Source: Fulvimarina endophytica (lineage in GTDB: Bacteria > Pseudomonadota > Alphaproteobacteria > Rhizobiales > Rhizobiaceae). Taken from it: DNA of 64,000 nt. The notes under the pieces are model-generated. The model was not told the DNA's origin. It ran no database searches and saw nothing but the letters and a program-made list of their open reading frames with translations. Below are positions 1 through 10,005 of the stretch, piece by piece. The translations under genes and the position numbers were made by a program. Within the stretch, counting starts at the first letter, position 1. The number at the start of each line of letters is the position of its first letter. The DNA lies in contig NZ_QURL01000006.1 in the NCBI RefSeq assembly GCF_003403015.1, positions 1 through 64,000 of the forward strand. The letters run 5' to 3'.

Positions 1-416
1 GAAAAGACGGCGGGCGCAAAAACACCTCCGGAAAAAACCCAGCCCGAGTACCCTCATCCCCCATAGGCCTCAAACGACGAGCCACCCCTCGCAACGCGCC
101 GGACAAGACAGGATACGGATTCGTACCGGCGCAAGGGCCACCGTGCCGAAACGTCAACCGGGCAGGCACAGAAACGACCCCACGACAGGCCTAGCTGAAT
201 GGTGAGGGCTTAGGGGGGATAGGGAAGGGCAGGCGAGGTCAGTAAAGGCGATCGCGATCGCGATCGGGGAGCAAGGTCCCGGAAGCAAGGCCGATAAGGC
301 AGCGCGAGGCCGACAAGGCAGCGCGAAACAGGTAATCGTCAGACAAGCCCCGTCATGACGAGGACGCCCCTACCGTCAGCCTCCCTCGCGTCCCCTCAGG
401 AAAACCAACACCACAC
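1..416. other. Intergenic stretch downstream of ureG
   Basis: No convincing gene is visible in either strand. The stretch contains overlapping GCGATCGC palindromes around 248-267 and a short tandem repeat at 289-326. No clear terminator for the leftward urease operon was recognised. Confidence 0.5.
289..326. repeat. Tandem 19-bp repeat, two copies
   Basis: The unit GGCCGATAAGGCAGCGCGA occurs at 289-307 and again at 308-326 with a single T-to-C change. It lies in non-coding DNA downstream of ureG. No function is evident; local slippage duplication is the simplest explanation. Confidence 0.7.
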
Positions 417-1196
417 TCAGGCCTCACGCGCCCCAAACGACGCACCAGACGCCGCCTTAGGCGACGCACCGGGCCCGTCAGTCCCAACAGAGCCAGCCTC
501 GTGACGAACAACGGCCCCGCCGCGCTCAACGCCGCCATCCCCGCCCGCCAAAAAGCCCCCGCGGCTAAGAATGAAATCTCCAACCGAAGCCAAACCAAAA
601 CCACGCTTCAAATCCGTGAAAACAGTCGGACGAAAACCTCGAGCAAGACCAGAATCAATGCGGAGGCGCTCGAGGTCCACATCCACATGGACCGCAAGAT
701 CGGTCTTGTTCACGATCAGAAGGTCCGAGCGGCTGATCGCAGGGCCCCCCTTGCGCGGAATGTCCTCCCCCTGGCAGCAGCTGATCACGTAAAGCGTCAG
801 ATCCGCCAGATCGGGCGAAAACGTCGCCGCCAGATTGTCCCCGCCGCTTTCGATGAACACGATGTCCAGATCCGGAATGCGCGAGGTCAGGCGGTCGATC
901 GCACGGAGATTGATCGACGCATCCTCCCGGATCGCCGTGTGAGGGCAGCCGCCCGTCTCCACGCCCTCGATCCGATCCGACGACAAGGCCTGCATCCGAA
1001 CCAGAGCATCCGCATCCTCGCGTGTGTAGATGTCGTTGGTGACGACGGCGATCGACAGCCGGTCCCGAAACAGTTCGCAAAGCCGCGCCGTCAGAGTCGT
1101 CTTTCCGACACCCACAGGCCCGCCGATGCCGACCCGCAGGGGACCGTTGGGTGAGCGGGAAAATTGACTTGCGGGGGCAGTCGGGGCTGGATTCAT
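417..1196 (-). CDS. ureG: Urease accessory GTPase UreG, with C-terminal extension
   Basis: UreG is the cytoplasmic SIMIBI-class GTPase that delivers nickel to apo-urease with UreD and UreF. The P-loop GPVGVGKT lies near residues 26-33, the nickel-binding CPH motif at 84-86, the ESGGDNL switch near 116-122 and NKTD at 163-166. The ATG at 1196 forms an ATGA overlap with the ureF stop, which decides the start. UreG proteins usually end about where this one reaches residue 212. Here about 45 further Gly/Ala/Ser-rich residues follow, with no recognisable domain. This could be stop-codon loss or a real extension. Identification is secure; only the C-terminus is in doubt. Confidence 0.95.
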   Translation of the reverse strand: MNPAPTAPASQFSRSPNGPLRVGIGGPVGVGKTTLTARLCELFRDRLSIAVVTNDIYTREDADALVRMQALSSDRIEGVETGGCPHTAIREDASINLRAIDRLTSRIPDLDIVFIESGGDNLAATFSPDLADLTLYVISCCQGEDIPRKGGPAISRSDLLIVNKTDLAVHVDVDLERLRIDSGLARGFRPTVFTDLKRGFGLASVGDFILSRGGFLAGGDGGVERGGAVVRHEAGSVGTDGPGASPKAASGASFGAREA

Positions 1197-1870
1197 GACA
1201 GGAAGAGCCTTCCGGCAAGGGTTTCGTGGCGCAGGGCGTCGATTTCGGCGGCAAAGCACGCGGTTCCGAGATCGTCGGGCGTCGCGGTCGCTGCCCGTTC
1301 GGCCGTCTCGAGGATGGCGGGCTCGAGCCGGCTCATCGCGTCCGCCGCTCCCGTCTGCCCGATGAGGGACAGGCGGATCGCGGCCTGGAGCTGTGCGAGA
1401 ACCGCGCCGTGGAGGAAGACGGCGAGCGTATCGAGACGCTCGAAATCATGGAGAGCCGCCATCCGTCCGATGGCGACGGGCAGGGGCAGGGCGTCGTCGG
1501 CGAGGGCGATGGGTGCACCCTTCGTTCCGCCCCTTACGCTCTTGGCCCAAGGCGAGACGGCCGCCATGAAGGACCGCCCCTGATCGAAGGTTTCCGCGAG
1601 GCGCTCGGCAGAGCCGGCAAAGGCTCGCACCATTGCCGCGAGATCGAGGAGAGCCGTCTCGTCGGCGGCGCTGCGATGGGCCGTGGCGAGAAAGACCGCA
1701 TCGTTCCAAAGGAAGCCCGAGGCGAGAAGGCGGGCGATGCGGGCGGTCAGGTCGCAGGCACCTGCGAGCCGGTCCTCTGCGATCGCCGTTTCGAGACCGG
1801 CCGAATAGGCGTAGCCACCGATGGGGAAGACAGGCGAGAGCCAGGACAGAAGTGCGAGGGGCGGCGCCAT
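1193..1870 (-). CDS. ureF: Urease accessory protein UreF
   Basis: UreF acts in the UreD-UreF-UreG complex as regulator of the UreG GTPase during nickel insertion. The N-terminus carries the family signature [20 protein letters not shown] (residues 6-25). At 225 residues it has normal UreF length. The ATG at 1870 lies one base after the ureE stop, and the stop overlaps the ureG start (ATGA), so ureE, ureF and ureG are translationally coupled. An upstream in-frame start exists but would read through the His-rich 3' part of ureE in another frame and is rejected. Confidence 0.93.
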   Translation of the reverse strand: MAPPLALLSWLSPVFPIGGYAYSAGLETAIAEDRLAGACDLTARIARLLASGFLWNDAVFLATAHRSAADETALLDLAAMVRAFAGSAERLAETFDQGRSFMAAVSPWAKSVRGGTKGAPIALADDALPLPVAIGRMAALHDFERLDTLAVFLHGAVLAQLQAAIRLSLIGQTGAADAMSRLEPAILETAERAATATPDDLGTACFAAEIDALRHETLAGRLFLS

Positions 1871-1871
1871 C

Positions 1872-2474
1872 TCAGTCCGTCGACCGTTCGGCGCCCGTTC
1901 GCGGCATTGCGACGTCGTGGGAATGCCCTCCGCCCGCCACCGGATCATGCTCGTGTGCGTGAGCATGTCCGTGGCCGTGGCGATGCTCATGGGGGTGCTC
2001 GTGTTCGTGCCCGTGCCCGTGATGAACATGATGTCGGGAGGAAGTGCCGGCCATCTCGTCATAGGCCCCGCCTTCGGGGTCGAAGGGCTCGTCGACGAAA
2101 TCCAGACCCGCGCCGAGCCCCGTCAGCATGGCTTCGATCACATGATCGCGGCGGATCAGAATGCGGTCGTCCTCGATCTGCGCGGCGAGGTGCCGGTTGC
2201 CGATCTGCCAGGCGAGAGCGTTGAGATGGCGCCGGTCGCGACCCGACACGGCCACGAGGTCTTCGGGGACCGCGCGCACCTCGATCACCCGCCCGTCCTC
2301 CAGGACAAGGCCTTCGCCATGACGCAGGAGCCGGGCGCGGGGAAGGTCCAGGAGAATGTCGATCCCGCCGTCGGAGGTCATGACCATCCGCCTGCGATGG
2401 CGCGCGGTCTCGTCGAGAGTGATCGTGTCGGCAGGGGCTTCGGCCCGGGCACGGACCTCGCGGACGCGGATCAT
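1872..2474 (-). CDS. ureE: Urease nickel metallochaperone UreE
   Basis: UreE binds nickel and hands it to UreG for urease maturation. The N-terminal domain (about residues 1-75) and the metal-binding domain (about 76-145) are followed by a long His-rich tail (about 147-185) made of HGHGHEHEH-type runs, typical of nickel-storing UreE proteins. The start codon at 2474 overlaps the stop of the brnA antitoxin (ATGA), so ureE translation is probably coupled to the antitoxin. Apart from that neighbour the gene is a normal 200-residue UreE. Confidence 0.95.
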   Translation of the reverse strand: MIRVREVRARAEAPADTITLDETARHRRRMVMTSDGGIDILLDLPRARLLRHGEGLVLEDGRVIEVRAVPEDLVAVSGRDRRHLNALAWQIGNRHLAAQIEDDRILIRRDHVIEAMLTGLGAGLDFVDEPFDPEGGAYDEMAGTSSRHHVHHGHGHEHEHPHEHRHGHGHAHAHEHDPVAGGGHSHDVAMPRTGAERSTD

Positions 2475-2779
2475 CGCGTCTCTCGCTTGACGGCCCGCAC
2501 ATAGGCGCCGAGCACGTCGTTCATGCGGGTCTGGTAGCCACGCCCCTGCGCCCTGAACCAGTCGACGATCTCGGCGTCGAGGCGGATGGTGAGCTGCTTC
2601 TTGGTCGGGACGACCTCGCCCGGCGCAACGAGCCGCATCTCGGCGAGCTGGGCGTCGGTCAGCTCGGGAATGTCGGAGAAATCGATGTCCTCGTCGCGCA
2701 AAGCATCGAAGCGTTCCCGTTCCTCCTTCGTGGGCTCAGGAGGGTTCGAACCATCAAGCCGGAAATGTACGGTTGCCAT
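2471..2779 (-). CDS. brnA: BrnA-family antitoxin
   Basis: The 102-residue protein matches the BrnA (type II antitoxin) pattern: an N-terminal toxin-binding half and a C-terminal ribbon-helix-helix DNA-binding half starting near KKQLTIRLDAEIVDWFR and ending near VLGAYVRAVKRETR. BrnA proteins neutralise BrnT and repress their own operon. The start is inside the last codons of brnT (26-base overlap), the usual BrnTA arrangement; an upstream start would read through brnT in another frame. The stop codon overlaps the ureE start codon, which places the module physically and translationally inside the urease operon. Confidence 0.88.
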   Translation of the reverse strand: MATVHFRLDGSNPPEPTKEERERFDALRDEDIDFSDIPELTDAQLAEMRLVAPGEVVPTKKQLTIRLDAEIVDWFRAQGRGYQTRMNDVLGAYVRAVKRETR

Positions 2780-3035
2780 AGATCTTCCTTTCGCGATCAC
2801 TTGCCTTTCGGGCCGATACGATACGGATGGCGTCGGGAACCTCCGTGAAAACGACGACGTAAAGACGTGTTCCGACCATTCCGATCGCGATTTCCCTGAC
2901 CTCGTCATACACGAAGCGGTCGTCTTCGAAGATCAGTCTGAACGGATCGGAAAAGACAGCTGCCGCCGTCTCGAAGCGCACGGCATGCTTCCGGACATTG
3001 AGTTCAGCTTTCCGGTCGTCCCATTCGAAATCCAT
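2754..3035 (-). CDS. brnT: BrnT-family toxin (RelE-fold ribonuclease)
   Basis: The 93-residue protein has the BrnT signature: WDDRKAELNVRKHAVRFETA at the N-terminus, the central RLIFEDDRF strand, and the C-terminal IRIVSARKASDRERKIY segment. Family members are RelE-like ribonucleases that inhibit translation. The gene begins 34 bases after ureC, behind a palindromic operator, and overlaps brnA. No frameshift is visible and the conserved residues appear intact, so the toxin is probably functional. Nothing in the sequence links its activity directly to urease. Confidence 0.88.
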   Translation of the reverse strand: MDFEWDDRKAELNVRKHAVRFETAAAVFSDPFRLIFEDDRFVYDEVREIAIGMVGTRLYVVVFTEVPDAIRIVSARKASDRERKIYGNRTFPA

Positions 3036-3059
3036 ATGTAACTACATTCGTCGTTACAT
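3036..3059 (-). promoter_or_regulatory. Candidate brnTA operator
   Basis: ATGTAAC at 3036-3042 and GTTACAT at 3053-3059 form a perfect 7-bp inverted repeat with a 10-base spacer. It directly abuts the brnT start, in an AT-rich gap between ureC and brnT. Ribbon-helix-helix antitoxins such as BrnA bind palindromes of this kind upstream of their operon. The assignment is inference from position and symmetry. Confidence 0.6.
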
Positions 3060-3069
3060 TCAATTCGCC

Positions 3070-4782
<1,713 letters not shown>

Positions 4783-4880
4783 GGGTCGATCCTCTTGCAG
4801 TCCGTCCTGACGGCGGTTCGGGCCTGATCCTTCAAGAAGGCAGCACGGCCGGTATGCGAAGCGTACGCGCGATAGCCTCC

Positions 4881-5186
4881 CTACGAAGCCGCGCCGAACT
4901 CGCCGCGAAATCCGGTGATGCGGCCATTGCCGGCGAACGGGATCAGGCTCACCTCGCGCTCCTGTCCGGGCTCGAAGCGGACGGCCGAGCCCGCCGCGAT
5001 GTCGAGGCGCCTGCCTCTCGCGGCCTCCCGGTCGAAGGAGAGCCCGGGATTGGCCTCGGCGAAATGGTAATGGCTGCCCACCTGCACGGGACGGTCGCCG
5101 GTATTGACGACCACCAGCGTCAGGGCCTCCCGGCCCTCGTTGAGCACGATCTCGCCTTCGCGCACGAAGAACTCTCCGGGAACCAT
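4881..5186 (-). CDS. ureB: Urease subunit beta
   Basis: Small structural subunit of urease, 101 residues, with the typical start [19 protein letters not shown] and the [10 protein letters not shown] segment near residues 38-47. It assembles with UreA and UreC into the apo-urease trimer in the cytoplasm. It is separated from ureA by 13 bases, consistent with one transcript. No anomalies were seen. Confidence 0.95.
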   Translation of the reverse strand: MVPGEFFVREGEIVLNEGREALTLVVVNTGDRPVQVGSHYHFAEANPGLSFDREAARGRRLDIAAGSAVRFEPGQEREVSLIPFAGNGRITGFRGEFGAAS

Positions 5187-5199
5187 GGCGCGGTCTCCT

Positions 5200-5502
5200 C
5201 TAGCGGATGGGTTGGTGGACGGTGACGAGCTTCGTGCCGTCGGGGAAGGTGGCTTCCACCTGCACGTCGTGGATCATCTCCGCGACGCCTTCCATCACCT
5301 GGCTGCGGTCGAGAACCTTCGCGCCCGCCTGCATCAGTTCGGCGACGGGACGGCCGTCGCGGGCGCCTTCCACCACGAAATCGGTGATCAGGGCCACCGC
5401 TTCGGGATGGTTCAGCTTCACGCCGCGCTCCAGCCGGCGGCGGGCGACGACGGCCGCCATGGAGATCAGCAGCTTGTCCTTTTCGCGTGGACTGAGGTTC
5501 AA
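5200..5502 (-). CDS. ureA: Urease subunit gamma (TTG start)
   Basis: Gamma structural subunit of urease, 100 residues, starting (M)[11 protein letters not shown] and containing the conserved [15 protein letters not shown] stretch (about residues 21-35) and the [14 protein letters not shown] segment. The start that gives the conserved N-terminus is TTG at 5502. Use of TTG may lower its translation relative to neighbours. It lies 36 bases downstream of ureD and 13 bases upstream of ureB. Confidence 0.94.
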   Translation of the reverse strand: MNLSPREKDKLLISMAAVVARRRLERGVKLNHPEAVALITDFVVEGARDGRPVAELMQAGAKVLDRSQVMEGVAEMIHDVQVEATFPDGTKLVTVHQPIR

Positions 5503-5538
5503 GGGTCCGTTGCCTCCGGATGGATGGGTGAGCGGGGT

Positions 5539-6417
5539 TCAGATCGACCAGCAACGGGGCAGAGCATAGCCGCCGCGCAGGAGGAGGAGAAGTGGCAGGA
5601 GCCTTCGGCGAAGCGCGAGCGCGCCGGTTGCCATCAGCCGCACGAGGAGCTTGCCGTCGAAGAAGCTCGCGCCGCCGCTCTCGCCGAGGATGGCGCGCGC
5701 CGGCTCGAGGCACGCCTCGGCCTCGGGCGAAAGAAGAAGGACGGTGGCATGGGCGCGCCGGCCGCCGGCCACGGCGGCACCCTGAAGCATGTCGTCGATC
5801 GCGCCCTCGATGCGCAGCGCCTCGATATGCACCGGTCGTCCAGCCCGGCGGATCGTCCAGCGATCGGCGAGAGCGCCGGTCTGCACGATCTCGCCCATGC
5901 CGCTGCGACCGAAGACCAGGGGCTCGCACAGGAGAAGGCTGGCATCCTCGGCGAGATCGCAGGTGATGGAGCGCGAGAATCGGGCGCCGTCGAAGAGGAT
6001 CGTCTCCTGGGCGAGCCAGTCGAGGCGGGCGCCTCGACCGACCGTCAGGTGAACCTTCGTCTCGGCCCGCCCGTCCACGGCCCGGTAGAGCCGTTCGGCG
6101 GTCTGGGTCGCCAGCGTCAGATGGGTTCCGTCGCCGGCCTCGCAGCGCCAGGCGAGCCGGTCGCCGCCCGTCATTCCGCCCGAGGTGTTGAGGAGGACGG
6201 CTTCGAGGCGTCCGGCCGAATGGCTGTTCGGGAGGCGGATGCGCGCCGATCCCTCCTGATAGAGGTCGAAGAGCCGGCTTTCTCCGCCGGCGCCGCGCCG
6301 CGCGCTGACGAGCCCGGTGCCGCTGCTGCGCTGCATGCGCGGCGACGAACGGCCGACCGTTCCCTCCGGGGCCGCTGCATCCATCCGTTCGGCAAGTCTC
6401 GTCATCGGGTCCGGCAT
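5539..6417 (-). CDS. ureD: Urease accessory protein UreD
   Basis: UreD (UreH) binds apo-urease and recruits UreF and UreG for nickel insertion. The 292-residue product has the family landmarks: LLNTSGGMTGGDRL near residues 75-88, TQTAERLYRA, a central LDWLAQETILFDGARFSR segment, and GRSGMGE. It heads the ureDABC part of the cluster and lies 180 bases downstream of nikE, so transcription may continue from the nik genes. The N-terminal 25 residues are poorly conserved, so a start slightly downstream is possible. Confidence 0.93.
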   Translation of the reverse strand: MPDPMTRLAERMDAAAPEGTVGRSSPRMQRSSGTGLVSARRGAGGESRLFDLYQEGSARIRLPNSHSAGRLEAVLLNTSGGMTGGDRLAWRCEAGDGTHLTLATQTAERLYRAVDGRAETKVHLTVGRGARLDWLAQETILFDGARFSRSITCDLAEDASLLLCEPLVFGRSGMGEIVQTGALADRWTIRRAGRPVHIEALRIEGAIDDMLQGAAVAGGRRAHATVLLLSPEAEACLEPARAILGESGGASFFDGKLLVRLMATGALALRRRLLPLLLLLRGGYALPRCWSI

Positions 6418-6597
6418 TTCCTCGCATCCGCCCCGCCGCGACTGGCGACGACGGTCTGGGCGTCTTGCCCGGATCGAGCCGAGTGACGCAAGGATCGTGC
6501 CATGACGAGGAGGCCGCCGTCCGGCCGCCCATCCGCTCGCCTTGCCCCGCTCCGCCGAAGAGGGGGATGCGACTTCTTCCGTCAGGCTGACCGAAAA

Positions 6598-7410
6598 TTA
6601 GCCAGCCGCGCGTGCAGGGCGGCGGGTGGCGCCGGGCATGGCGGGGAGCACCGCCGCGCCAAGGGCCCGTCCGGCGGGACTTGCGAGGGCGAGGGGGCGG
6701 GACACCGCGGCCTCCTCGCAGACGCGGCCCTCGTCCATGACGAGAACGCGCGATGCGAAGCGTTCGACGAGGCGCAGATCGTGGGTAACGAACAGATAGG
6801 CGAGGCCCGTCTCCCGGCGCAGATGCTCGAAGAGATCGAGCATCTGGATCTGGAGATGCAGGTCGAGATTGGAGACCGCTTCGTCGAGGACGATCAGCTT
6901 CGGCTGAGGCGCGAGCGCGCGGGCGATGCAGACGCGCTGGAGCTGGCCGCCGCTCATCTGGCCGGGAAGCTTGTCCGCATCGCGCGGCTCGAGCCCGACC
7001 CGCCGCAGAAGATCGGCGATCGCCGGCTCGCGCTCGCTCTTCGAAAGCTTGAGGAGGTGGCGCAGGGGCTCGGCGAGGATCGCGCGAACCGTGGAGCGCG
7101 GATCGACGGCGCCGAGGGAATCCTGGAAGACCATCTGCACCGATCGCCGGAAGGCGAGGCGTTCGGCCTTCGACAATTCATCGAGCGGACGGCCCTCGAA
7201 GCGGACGCATCCGGCATCGGGGCGCTCCAGACCCACGAGAAGGCGGGCGAGGGTGCTCTTGCCGCAGCCGCTGCGGCCGAGAAGCCCGACGGTTTCGCCG
7301 GCCTCGATCGACACCGAGACCGCGTCAAGGACGCGGGTCTTCTGCCGCTCGCCCCAGCCCATGCCGGTCTCGTAGGCGCGCGAGACCGCGTCGGCGGCGA
7401 GAAGGCTCAT
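6598..7410 (-). CDS. nikE: Nickel ABC transporter ATPase NikE
   Basis: Second ATPase of a peptide/nickel-type ABC importer. The Walker A GRSGCGKST lies near residues 44-52, the Q-loop is in MVFQDSLGAVDPR, the signature is MSGGQLQRVCIARAL, and Walker B is LIVLDEAVSNLD, followed by the H-loop FVTHD. It energises uptake through NikBC together with NikD. The ATG at 7410 overlaps the nikD stop (ATGA). Assignment to nickel rather than peptide follows from the clear NikA ortholog in the operon and the urease genes downstream. Confidence 0.92.
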   Translation of the reverse strand: MSLLAADAVSRAYETGMGWGERQKTRVLDAVSVSIEAGETVGLLGRSGCGKSTLARLLVGLERPDAGCVRFEGRPLDELSKAERLAFRRSVQMVFQDSLGAVDPRSTVRAILAEPLRHLLKLSKSEREPAIADLLRRVGLEPRDADKLPGQMSGGQLQRVCIARALAPQPKLIVLDEAVSNLDLHLQIQMLDLFEHLRRETGLAYLFVTHDLRLVERFASRVLVMDEGRVCEEAAVSRPLALASPAGRALGAAVLPAMPGATRRPARAAG

Positions 7411-8192
7411 GGGGCGACGTCCGGCGCGTAGAGGGAGAGATGGGCATCGACCAGTCTGCGCGTCACCGGATGGGCGGGCTCGTGGAACATCCGGTCGATC
7501 CCCCCGGTCTCGACGATACGTCCCGCCTCCATCACCGCCACCCGGTCGGCCAGCCTTGCGACGACGCCCATGTCGTGGGTGACGAGGAGGATGCCGAGCC
7601 CGCGCTCCTTTCTCAGCCTGTCGAGGCAGTCGAGGATCTCGCTCTGGACGATGAGATCGAGATCGGTCGTCGGCTCGTCGGCGAAGAGAAAGGGCGCCTC
7701 GCTCATCAGGGCGAGGGCGATCATCATGCGCTGGAGCATGCCGCCGCTCATCTCGAAGGGATGGAGGGCGAGGATCCGGTCGGGTTCGCCGAGACCCGCA
7801 TCCGCCATGGCGCTTGCGATGATCGCGTCCCATCGCGGCTTCGGGAAGCCGAGAGCCTTCAGGGTCTCCTCGGCGTGGCGGCGCATGGTGAGCACGGGAT
7901 TGAAGGCGCTGCGCGGCGCCTGGAGGATGGTCGCGACCTTGCGGCCGCGCACGGTCTTCGGCTGGCAGGGCTCGCCATCGACGAGGAGCGTTCCGGTCTC
8001 GCGCCATGTTCCGGGCGGCAGGACGTCGAGCGCGCCGGCGCAGGTCATCGACTTGCCCGAGCCGCTGGCGCCGACGAGCGCCAGAACCTCGCCGGACGAA
8101 AGCGAAAGGTCGATCCCGGCGACGAGAGGTGCGCGCGCGCCGCCTCTCGCGCGCACCGTCAGGTTCGCGATGTCGAGCCTTCGGGCGGTCAA
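7407..8192 (-). CDS. nikD: Nickel ABC transporter ATPase NikD (TTG start)
   Basis: First ATPase of the nickel importer: Walker A GASGSGKS near residues 36-43, signature MSGGMLQRMMIALAL, Walker B FLFADEPTTDLD, H-loop LVTHDMG. The best start is TTG at 8192, which forms a TTGA overlap with the nikC stop, matching the coupled overlaps elsewhere in the operon. No ATG exists near the domain start. Its stop overlaps the nikE start. Confidence 0.9.
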   Translation of the reverse strand: MTARRLDIANLTVRARGGARAPLVAGIDLSLSSGEVLALVGASGSGKSMTCAGALDVLPPGTWRETGTLLVDGEPCQPKTVRGRKVATILQAPRSAFNPVLTMRRHAEETLKALGFPKPRWDAIIASAMADAGLGEPDRILALHPFEMSGGMLQRMMIALALMSEAPFLFADEPTTDLDLIVQSEILDCLDRLRKERGLGILLVTHDMGVVARLADRVAVMEAGRIVETGGIDRMFHEPAHPVTRRLVDAHLSLYAPDVAP

Positions 8193-9061
8193 TGGGCATG
8201 CTCCATGCGCAGATGCGGGTCGAGGCGGTCGCGGACGGCGTCGCCGAGAAGGTTGAAGGCCATCACCGTGACGAAGAGGGCGAGCCCCGGCCAGATCATC
8301 AGAAAGGGTTCGGTCCAGATGAACTGGCGCGCATCGTTGAGCATCACGCCCCATTCGGCCGTCGGCGGCACGACGCCGAGGCCGAGGAAGGAGAGGCCGG
8401 AGACGTGCAGCATGATGTGGCCGATATCGAGACTGGCGAGAACCACCAGTTGGGAAAGGGTCGCGGGCAGGAGATGGACGGCGAAGATCCGCAGGCGCCC
8501 GACGCCGGCGAGCCTCGAGGCGAGGATGAAGTCGCGATGCTTCAGGGACAGGACGATGCCGCGCACGATGCGCGCATACCAGGCCCAGTGGGACAGGGCG
8601 ATGGCGATGACGACGTTGACGAGCCCGGTGCCGAGCATGGCGACGAGGAAGAGGGAGAGGACGAGGGTCGGGAAGGTGAGGAAGACGTCGGTGAAGCGCA
8701 TCAGCACCTGGTCCGTGCGGCCCCCGGCAACGCCTGCGATGCCGCCGATCGTGATGCCGAGGACGAGGATCAGCGAAAGTGCGATCGCGACTGAGCCGAG
8801 CGAGACGCCGGCCCCGGCCACCAGCCGGGCGAGGACGTCGCGGCCGAGATGGTCCGTGCCGAGGAGATGGGCGGCGCTCGGGCTCTGAAGGCGCGCCGAA
8901 AGGTCGACGGCGTTCGGCTCGTAGGGAACGAGGAAGGGCCCGAAGATGGCGACCAGCACGATGGCGAGGACGAGGCCGAGTGCGATGCGCCCGGTCAGGC
9001 CGAAACGCGACCCTCGCGCGCTCGCGGGGGCATCGCCCGTATGGATTGCGAGATCGCTCAC
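8189..9061 (-). CDS. nikC: Nickel ABC transporter permease NikC (GTG start)
   Basis: Inner-membrane permease of the DppC/OppC/NikC type, about 290 residues. It has the N-terminal oppC-type segment ending in [11 protein letters not shown], the [18 protein letters not shown] motif and the EAA-like loop region [19 protein letters not shown]. The start is GTG at 9061, in a GTGA overlap with the nikB stop; the upstream ATG would read through nikB. It forms the translocation pore with NikB. Confidence 0.92.
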   Translation of the reverse strand: MSDLAIHTGDAPASARGSRFGLTGRIALGLVLAIVLVAIFGPFLVPYEPNAVDLSARLQSPSAAHLLGTDHLGRDVLARLVAGAGVSLGSVAIALSLILVLGITIGGIAGVAGGRTDQVLMRFTDVFLTFPTLVLSLFLVAMLGTGLVNVVIAIALSHWAWYARIVRGIVLSLKHRDFILASRLAGVGRLRIFAVHLLPATLSQLVVLASLDIGHIMLHVSGLSFLGLGVVPPTAEWGVMLNDARQFIWTEPFLMIWPGLALFVTVMAFNLLGDAVRDRLDPHLRMEHAH

Positions 9062-10002
9062 CGCGTTCCCTCCCCGGAGAGCCGGATGCGCGGATCGGCA
9101 TAGGCATAGGCGATGTCGACCACGAGATTGCAGAGGACGAAGATCGCGACCATCAGGAGCGTGAAGCACTGGACGACCGGATAGTCCCGGTTGAAGACCG
9201 CCGAGACGGCGTAGCGCCCGACCCCCGGCCAGCCGAAGATGCTTTCGATGATGAGCGTGCCGCCGATGAGTTCGCCCACATGCATGCCGGTGGCGGTGAC
9301 GATGGGAAGGAGCGCATTGCGCAGGATGTGCGAGCGCTCGACCTTGCGATCGGACAGGCCCCTAAGGCGCGCATAGGTGACGTGGCGCTGGCCGGCGACC
9401 TCCAGCATGGAGGCGCGCAAGAGCCGCGCATTGATGGCGAGCGACATCAGCGAGATCGCGATGGCCGGCATGACGATGTGCGAGAGGCCGCCTTTGCCCA
9501 TGGCAGGCAGCCAGCCGAGCTCGACGGAGAACAGGAAGATGAGGAGGAAGCCGAGCCAGAAATTCGGCATGGAGACGCCGAGAAAGGCGACGACGCGCAC
9601 CGCGTTGTCGGGCAGGCCGTCGCGGTGGCGGGCCGCCCAGATGCCGAGGGGCACCGAGATCGCGAGGGTGAGGAGAAGCGCGAAGCCGGCGAGCTGGAGC
9701 GTTGCCGGCAGATAGTGGAGAAGATCGGGCAGAACCGGCCGCTGGAGCGCGTAGGAGACGCCGAAATCGAGATGGAGGGCGCTCCACAGCCAGTCGAGAT
9801 ATTGCACGAGGATCGGCCGGTCGAGGCCGAGAAGTTCGCGCGCGGCCTCGACCGCTTGCGGTGTCGGCGGCAGGCGCGACAGGCGCAGATAGTCGAGCGC
9901 GGGATCGCTGGGGCCGAGCCGCAGCACCAGGAAGATCACGAGGGAAGCGCCGAGCAGCATCGGCACCATCAGCGCCAGCCGCCTGAGGATGAAGAGGGCC
10001 AC
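9058..10002 (-). CDS. nikB: Nickel ABC transporter permease NikB (GTG start)
   Basis: Inner-membrane permease, 314 residues, beginning (M)[20 protein letters not shown], typical of DppB/NikB proteins. The permease coupling region [20 protein letters not shown] and the [20 protein letters not shown] segment are present. The start is GTG at 10002, three bases after the nikA stop. It pairs with NikC in the nickel importer. Confidence 0.92.
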   Translation of the reverse strand: MALFILRRLALMVPMLLGASLVIFLVLRLGPSDPALDYLRLSRLPPTPQAVEAARELLGLDRPILVQYLDWLWSALHLDFGVSYALQRPVLPDLLHYLPATLQLAGFALLLTLAISVPLGIWAARHRDGLPDNAVRVVAFLGVSMPNFWLGFLLIFLFSVELGWLPAMGKGGLSHIVMPAIAISLMSLAINARLLRASMLEVAGQRHVTYARLRGLSDRKVERSHILRNALLPIVTATGMHVGELIGGTLIIESIFGWPGVGRYAVSAVFNRDYPVVQCFTLLMVAIFVLCNLVVDIAYAYADPRIRLSGEGTR

Positions 10003-10005
10003 GGC

